The position numbers and the translations under genes were made by a program. A DNA stretch of 64,000 nucleotides from contig JACQYS010000022.1 of the NCBI GenBank assembly GCA_016208105.1, positions 310,001 to 374,000 on the forward strand. The letters run 5' to 3'. This DNA comes from Desulfovibrio sp. Its GTDB lineage: Bacteria > Desulfobacterota > Desulfovibrionia > Desulfovibrionales > Desulfovibrionaceae. Positions 60,270 to 64,000 of the stretch are shown in pieces. The notes beneath the pieces were generated by a model, which searched no databases, had not been told where the DNA came from, and saw nothing but the letters and a program-made list of their open reading frames with translations. How positions within the stretch are numbered: position 1 is the stretch's first letter; each line of letters begins with the position of its first letter.

Positions 60270-61928
60270 ATGAAGAACGAAGATCTTAAGGCGGTCATCC
60301 GCGACATCTCCTCCGGGTTCAAGGCCGAGGCGCCGCTGCCGGCGCTCTTTGAGCGGATGCTCATGCTTAGTCCCAAGCTCTGGCGCTGGTGGGACCTGGG
60401 CTGGCGGGCCTTGCGCAGGCTTACCCCGGCTTTGGCCGTGGACCGCAGGCCGGGCCAGAACCCGCTCATTGCCGTGGACCTTCTGCCGCTTCTGCCCGGC
60501 GGGGCCAACGGCGGAGCCAAGGTGTTCACCCTGAATCTTCTGGAAACCATGGCGTCCATGGCTCCGGACTGGGCCTTCGTGCTGGCCGCCAACCCGGAAA
60601 CCCTGCCCGAGCTCAAGGAATACGAAACCAATACGCTCAAGGTGATTCCGGCGGATAAGAAGTGGCAGCTGAAACCGCCGCGCAAGCTCCTGGGCAGGCC
60701 CATAGACGCCTGGTTCTGCCCGTTCACGCGCCCCTATTTCCAGCACCAGGACATCCCCCTGGTGTCCATCATCTACGACCTGCAGTACCACTATTACCCG
60801 CAGTTCTTCTCCGACGCCGAGGCGCGCGGTCGCGACCAGACCTTCCAGCTGGCGGCCAGGCGTTCGGCCCGGCTGGCCTGCATCTCGGACTTCGTGCGCC
60901 AGACCGTGCTCGAATACGGAAACCTGCCCCCGGAGAAGGTACGCACCGTGCACATCTGCCTGCCCGAGCGCTTGAGCGAGCCTTCGGACCATGAGGTGGC
61001 GGCGGTCCTTAAGCGTTTAGGCCTCGCCCGGCAGGGGTACCTTATTTTCCCGGCCAACTTCTGGCCGCACAAGAACCACGCCGTTCTGCTCACGGCCTTC
61101 GGCCTCTTCGCCAAGGCCCATGCTGACCTGGCGCTCAAGCTGGTGTTCACCGGCGCGGACACCGGCCTGGCGCCCGAACTGAGGCTTGCGGCGCAGTCCA
61201 TGGGGCTCGGGGAGAAGGTGCTGTTTACCGGCTACGTGTCCGACGAGGACCTGGCGGCGCTCACCACGGGATCTCTGGCCCTTATCTTCCCGTCGCTTTT
61301 CGAGGGATACGGCATGCCCGTGGCCGAGGCCATGCACCTTGGGGTGCCGGTATTGTGTTCCAATGTCACCAGCCTGCCCGAGGTGGGCGGCGACGCGGCC
61401 CTCTATTTCGATCCGAGAAAGCCGGAGGACGTGGCCTCGGCCATCGCCCGCATCGCCACGCAGCCGGACCTGCGGGCCGAACTGGCGGTCAAGGGCAAGG
61501 CCCGTGCCGCCTCCCTGGGCGGGCCGCAGGACATGGCCCAGGCCTACCTGAACCTTTTGGACGAGGCCATGCGCGGGCTCGGCTCGCAAAGCTGCGCCTG
61601 CGAGGGCGTTTCCCGAGATTCGGTCTCCGGCCGGGTCTTCGCGGCATTCGGCCCGGCTTCGGGCAGGCAATGGATCGAGGCCCATTTCCGCAACGAGGGG
61701 GACGCGCCCGTCGCCTACGAGGCCTATCTGAACGGCAAGCTCCTGGGGCCCAAGGCCCTCTTGGCCAACGGAGCAACGTTCGCCCTCAAGCGTCTGGCCA
61801 GCCCGTATGGCGGCTGCCTGGAAATCGTCTTCGATGTTCCAGCCGGCCATGATGTGGTGCCAGGGCTCAAATGCCTGAAACTCTCGCTTGCGGGCAGAGA
61901 AAATCACGATTTTCTTGGGGGGTCCTAA
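60270..61928 (+). CDS. GT4-family glycosyltransferase with extra C-terminal domain
   Basis: The 552-residue product has a GT-B core (about 60-430) with PLIAVDLLPLLPGGANGGAKVFTLNLLETM, YLIFPANFWPHKNHAVLLTAFGLF, VLFTGYVSDEDLAALTTGSLALIFPSLFEGYGMPVAEAMHLGVPVLCSN and SLPEVGGDAALYFDP. It carries an N-terminal helical extension of about 60 residues and a C-terminal beta-rich domain of about 110 residues (IEAHFRNEGDAPVAYEAYLNGKLLGPKALLANGATFALKRL), probably carbohydrate-binding. Third gene of the exporter operon; its TAA overlaps the next ATG. Confidence 0.88.
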   Translation: MKNEDLKAVIRDISSGFKAEAPLPALFERMLMLSPKLWRWWDLGWRALRRLTPALAVDRRPGQNPLIAVDLLPLLPGGANGGAKVFTLNLLETMASMAPDWAFVLAANPETLPELKEYETNTLKVIPADKKWQLKPPRKLLGRPIDAWFCPFTRPYFQHQDIPLVSIIYDLQYHYYPQFFSDAEARGRDQTFQLAARRSARLACISDFVRQTVLEYGNLPPEKVRTVHICLPERLSEPSDHEVAAVLKRLGLARQGYLIFPANFWPHKNHAVLLTAFGLFAKAHADLALKLVFTGADTGLAPELRLAAQSMGLGEKVLFTGYVSDEDLAALTTGSLALIFPSLFEGYGMPVAEAMHLGVPVLCSNVTSLPEVGGDAALYFDPRKPEDVASAIARIATQPDLRAELAVKGKARAASLGGPQDMAQAYLNLLDEAMRGLGSQSCACEGVSRDSVSGRVFAAFGPASGRQWIEAHFRNEGDAPVAYEAYLNGKLLGPKALLANGATFALKRLASPYGGCLEIVFDVPAGHDVVPGLKCLKLSLAGRENHDFLGGS

Positions 61929-62776
61929 TGCTTACGCTCTCCGTAGTCACCCCGTCGTTCAACCAGGGGCGCTTCATCAGCCGCACAGTTGAATCCGTGC
62001 TCTCCCAGGGAGTGCCCGTGGAGTACGTGGTCATGGACGGCGGCAGCTGCGACGAGACAGCCGACGTGGTCAAACCCTATGAAGGCCGCCTGCACTTCGT
62101 GTCCGAGAGCGACAGGGGCCAGACCGACGCCCTGAACAAGGGCATCGCCGTGACCACCGGCGAAATCATCGGCTGGCTCAACTCAGATGACGTGTACTAT
62201 CCCGGCGCCTTCAAGGCCGTTTTAGATTACTTCGAAGCCAACCCCGAGTGCGACGTGGTGTACGGCCAGGCCGACCACATCGACGTGAACGACCTGTTCA
62301 TCGAGGACTATCCGGTCGAGCCGTTCGACCTGGACCGGCTGGAAGAGGTGTGCTTCATCTGCCAGCCAGCCCTTTTTTTCCGCCGTCGGGTGATCGGACG
62401 CTGGGGGCTGCCGGATGTTACCCTGCGCTACTCCATGGACTATGAGTTCTGGCTGCGCCTGGGACTGGCCGGAGCCCGTTTCGACTATCTGCCCGTGAAA
62501 CTGGCCGGATCGAGGTTCTACCCGGACACCAAAACCCTGGGCCAGCGCCTCCAGGTGCATTCGGAAATAAACAACATGATGGCCTCAACCCTGGGCTATG
62601 TGCCGGACAAATGGTTGTGCAACTGGGCGCACACGCTCCTGCGCGACAAGCTGGGCTTTGACCCGGCCAAGAAGTACACCACGGTGCTTATCGCGGCGGC
62701 GTCGCTCGGCGCGAGCCTATGGTGGAACCGGGGGATTTCCGGTGGGCTGTGGCGGACCGTGAAGGGCTGGATGTAA
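61928..62776 (+). CDS. GT2-family glycosyltransferase
   Basis: A 282-residue GT-A enzyme: LTLSVVTPSFNQGRFISRTVESVLSQ, YVVMDGGSCDET, GWLNSDDVYY (SDD metal site) and RYSMDYEFWLRLGLAG (acceptor acidic motif). The C-terminal region has helical hydrophobic stretches (VLIAAASLGASLWW) that may touch the membrane. ATG 61928 overlaps the previous stop (TAATG). Followed by the R1 repeat. Confidence 0.89.
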   Translation: MLTLSVVTPSFNQGRFISRTVESVLSQGVPVEYVVMDGGSCDETADVVKPYEGRLHFVSESDRGQTDALNKGIAVTTGEIIGWLNSDDVYYPGAFKAVLDYFEANPECDVVYGQADHIDVNDLFIEDYPVEPFDLDRLEEVCFICQPALFFRRRVIGRWGLPDVTLRYSMDYEFWLRLGLAGARFDYLPVKLAGSRFYPDTKTLGQRLQVHSEINNMMASTLGYVPDKWLCNWAHTLLRDKLGFDPAKKYTTVLIAAASLGASLWWNRGISGGLWRTVKGWM

Positions 62777-62793
62777 GAATGTATTTCGGAGAA

Positions 62794-62985
62794 GCCTCCG
62801 GCGGCCAGAGAGGAAACTTTCCCAAAAAAGTTTCCTCTCTGGGCTCTCCTTCAAAAACTTTCAATGGGCTTCGCGTTCATCAGCGGGAAACCCGCGATGA
62901 ACGCGAAGCGGTAACGGGTCCAGGGAACGAAGTTCCCTGGCCGGAGAGTCCAGAGAGGGCGGCGCCCTCTCTGGCCGCCGGAGGC
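62794..62985 (+). repeat. R1 structured repeat, copy 2, with 19-bp terminal inverted repeats
   Basis: GCCTCCGGCGGCCAGAGAG (62794-62812) is the exact inverse of 62967-62985, giving perfect 19-bp ends. Between them lie hairpins: AGAGAGGAAACTT/AAGTTTCCTCTCT, CTTCGCGTTCATC/GATGAACGCGAAG with an inner GCGGG/CCCGC, CCAGGGAAC/GTTCCCTGG and CCAGAGAGGG/CCCTCTCTGG. The order and conserved linkers (ATGGGCTTCGCG, CGGGTCCAGGG, GAGAGTCCAGAGAGGG) equal copy 1. The closing GGAGG lies 9 bp before the next start codon. Confidence 0.85.
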
Positions 62986-62993
62986 CTCCCCCC

Positions 62994-64000
62994 ATGCTTA
63001 TAGGCTTCGACGTCAGCCAGACCGGCGCGGGCAAGGCCGGATGCGGCTATCTGGCCCATGGCTTGGTGAACGCCCTGGCCACGCGCGGCACCCGGTTCGT
63101 GTTCTATCCGCATTTCGGCGACCTCTACTGGGAGCCCAACCCCAAGGCGTGTTCATGCCCCGGCTCGGGCTGCACGCTAGGCCCCACGTTTCGCTGGTTC
63201 GAAAAGAGCAAGACCTTCTGGCGAAAGCCCCCGGCGGACTTCGAGGCCAGGCTCGGCAACCCGGACATCGTTCATTCCAATAATTTCTTTTGTCCAACGG
63301 GGCTTCATAAGGCCCGGCTGGTCTACACCCTCTACGACCTCTCCTTCATGGAGAACCCCCAGTGGACCACCGAGCAGAACCGGGTGGGCTGCCTGGAGGG
63401 CGTGTTCGGGGCCAGCCTGCGCGCCGATTTCATGCTGTCCATCTCCCAGGCGACGCTTGAACATTTCCTGCGGATCTATCCGCACTATCCGCGCGAGCGC
63501 ACGGCCGTGATGCATCTGGCCAGCCGCTTTGGCGAGCAGAGCCCCCGGCGCGCTCCCAAGCGCCTGCGCGGGGTGACGCCCGGGGAGTACTGGCTGTGCG
63601 TGGGCACCATAGAGCCCAGGAAGAACCAGAAAGCCCTGTTCGAGGCCCTGGCCGCTCTGCCCGGAAAGCGGCAGTTGGTGCTGGCCGGGGGGCGCGGCTG
63701 GTTGATGGACGACATGGCCAGGATGGTGAGCGAGCTGGGCGTGGCCTCCCGGGTGAAATTGACGGGCTACGTGGACGACGAGGAGCTGGCCTGGCTCTAT
63801 GCCAACTGCCTGGGCTTCGTGTATCCGTCGCTCTTTGAGGGGTTCGGGCTGCCGGTGCTTGAGGCCATGAGCCTGGGCGCACCGGTGATAACGTCCAATG
63901 TGTCCAGCCTGCCCGAGGTGGCCGGGGACGCGGCGATTCTGGTCGATCCGCTGGATACTGGAGCCATCGCGGCCGCCATGGCCAGGCTGGAAGGGGACGG
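62994..64000 (+). CDS. GT4-family glycosyltransferase, 3'-truncated by window edge
   Basis: The frame is open from ATG 62994 to the right edge (at least 335 residues). MLIGFDVSQTGAGKAGCGYLAHGLVNAL opens the GT-B acceptor half; VYTLYDLSFMENP, YWLCVGTIEPRKNQKALFEALA, VKLTGYVDDEELAWLYANCLGFVYPSLFEGFGLPVLEAMSLGAPVITSN and SLPEVAGDAAILVDP form the donor half. Only the last helix or two are missing. Its only good ribosome site, GGAGG, belongs to the end of the R1 repeat. A small cysteine cluster (CSCPGSGC) near residue 55 is unusual for the family. Confidence 0.88.
   Translation, partial: MLIGFDVSQTGAGKAGCGYLAHGLVNALATRGTRFVFYPHFGDLYWEPNPKACSCPGSGCTLGPTFRWFEKSKTFWRKPPADFEARLGNPDIVHSNNFFCPTGLHKARLVYTLYDLSFMENPQWTTEQNRVGCLEGVFGASLRADFMLSISQATLEHFLRIYPHYPRERTAVMHLASRFGEQSPRRAPKRLRGVTPGEYWLCVGTIEPRKNQKALFEALAALPGKRQLVLAGGRGWLMDDMARMVSELGVASRVKLTGYVDDEELAWLYANCLGFVYPSLFEGFGLPVLEAMSLGAPVITSNVSSLPEVAGDAAILVDPLDTGAIAAAMARLEGD

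Noticed and set aside
58864-60270. A 468-codon frame antisense to wzt
   Set aside because: Long antisense frames are expected at this GC content; product is His/Gly-rich low-complexity without any domain, while the plus strand encodes a textbook Wzt.
62794-62985. Insertion sequence
   Set aside because: No transposase or open frame inside 192 bp; at most a non-autonomous element.

Overview
The window is GC-rich, bacterial, and compactly coded on both strands (about 50 genes in 64 kb). The gene complement points to a Deltaproteobacterium of the Desulfovibrionaceae type: a tungsten-type aldehyde:ferredoxin oxidoreductase, an RdgC homologue in two pieces, hflKC, a branched-chain amino acid ABC system, a DUF4911 protein and a Wzm/Wzt polysaccharide exporter. 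That placement is inferred from gene content. No rRNA, tRNA, dsr or other diagnostic gene is present. I saw no CRISPR array, prophage or transposase gene.

Layout. 0-5 kb: 5'-truncated FtsX-like permease, split rdgC, a 68-residue cysteine-rich protein, and a 6-phosphofructokinase with a pair of operator-like palindromes upstream. 5-12 kb: membrane glycosyltransferase, lipoprotein, shikimate kinase, TrmJ-like methyltransferase, then a two-gene unit of aldehyde oxidoreductase and tandem-domain class II aldolase. 12-20 kb: an orphan protein, an AT-rich island with a secreted SGNH hydrolase, a degenerate receiver-TPR protein, phosphohexomutase plus HlyD-type adaptor, and hflKC. 20-31 kb: secF-tatC with no adjacent secD, a MacB/LolCDE-type ABC pair, a betaine-lipid pair (btaA-btaB), and a DUF1800/DUF1501 pair. 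31-49 kb: mscS-murJ-methyltransferase operon, TatD nuclease, secreted phosphoesterase, an AT-rich fucosyltransferase-like gene, M24 peptidase, a eukaryotic-type UDP-galactopyranose mutase, an NRAMP-like carrier preceded by a soluble PRC-MgtE_N-CBS protein, and three EamA permeases. 49-54.6 kb: liv operon read as livG-livJ-DUF486-livH-livM-livF. 54.7-64 kb: surface-polysaccharide locus (six glycosyltransferases, Wzm and Wzt), running off the right edge.

Two dispersed structured repeat families stand out. R1 (9951-10177, 48986-49037, 62794-62985) is a chain of hairpins whose stem sequences differ between copies while pairing and flanks are kept. Two copies end in a purine-rich GGAGG/AGAGG just before a start codon. 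R2 (30694-30818, 42951-43075) is a 125-bp long hairpin about 90% identical between its two copies. Each R2 copy begins at the G of the TAG stop codon of the upstream gene.

Functional themes are envelope and surface-glycan biogenesis (PMM, UGM, MurJ, Wzm/Wzt, many glycosyltransferases), membrane quality control and export (HflKC, SecF, TatC), lipid remodelling (BtaAB), and divalent-metal and amino-acid uptake.
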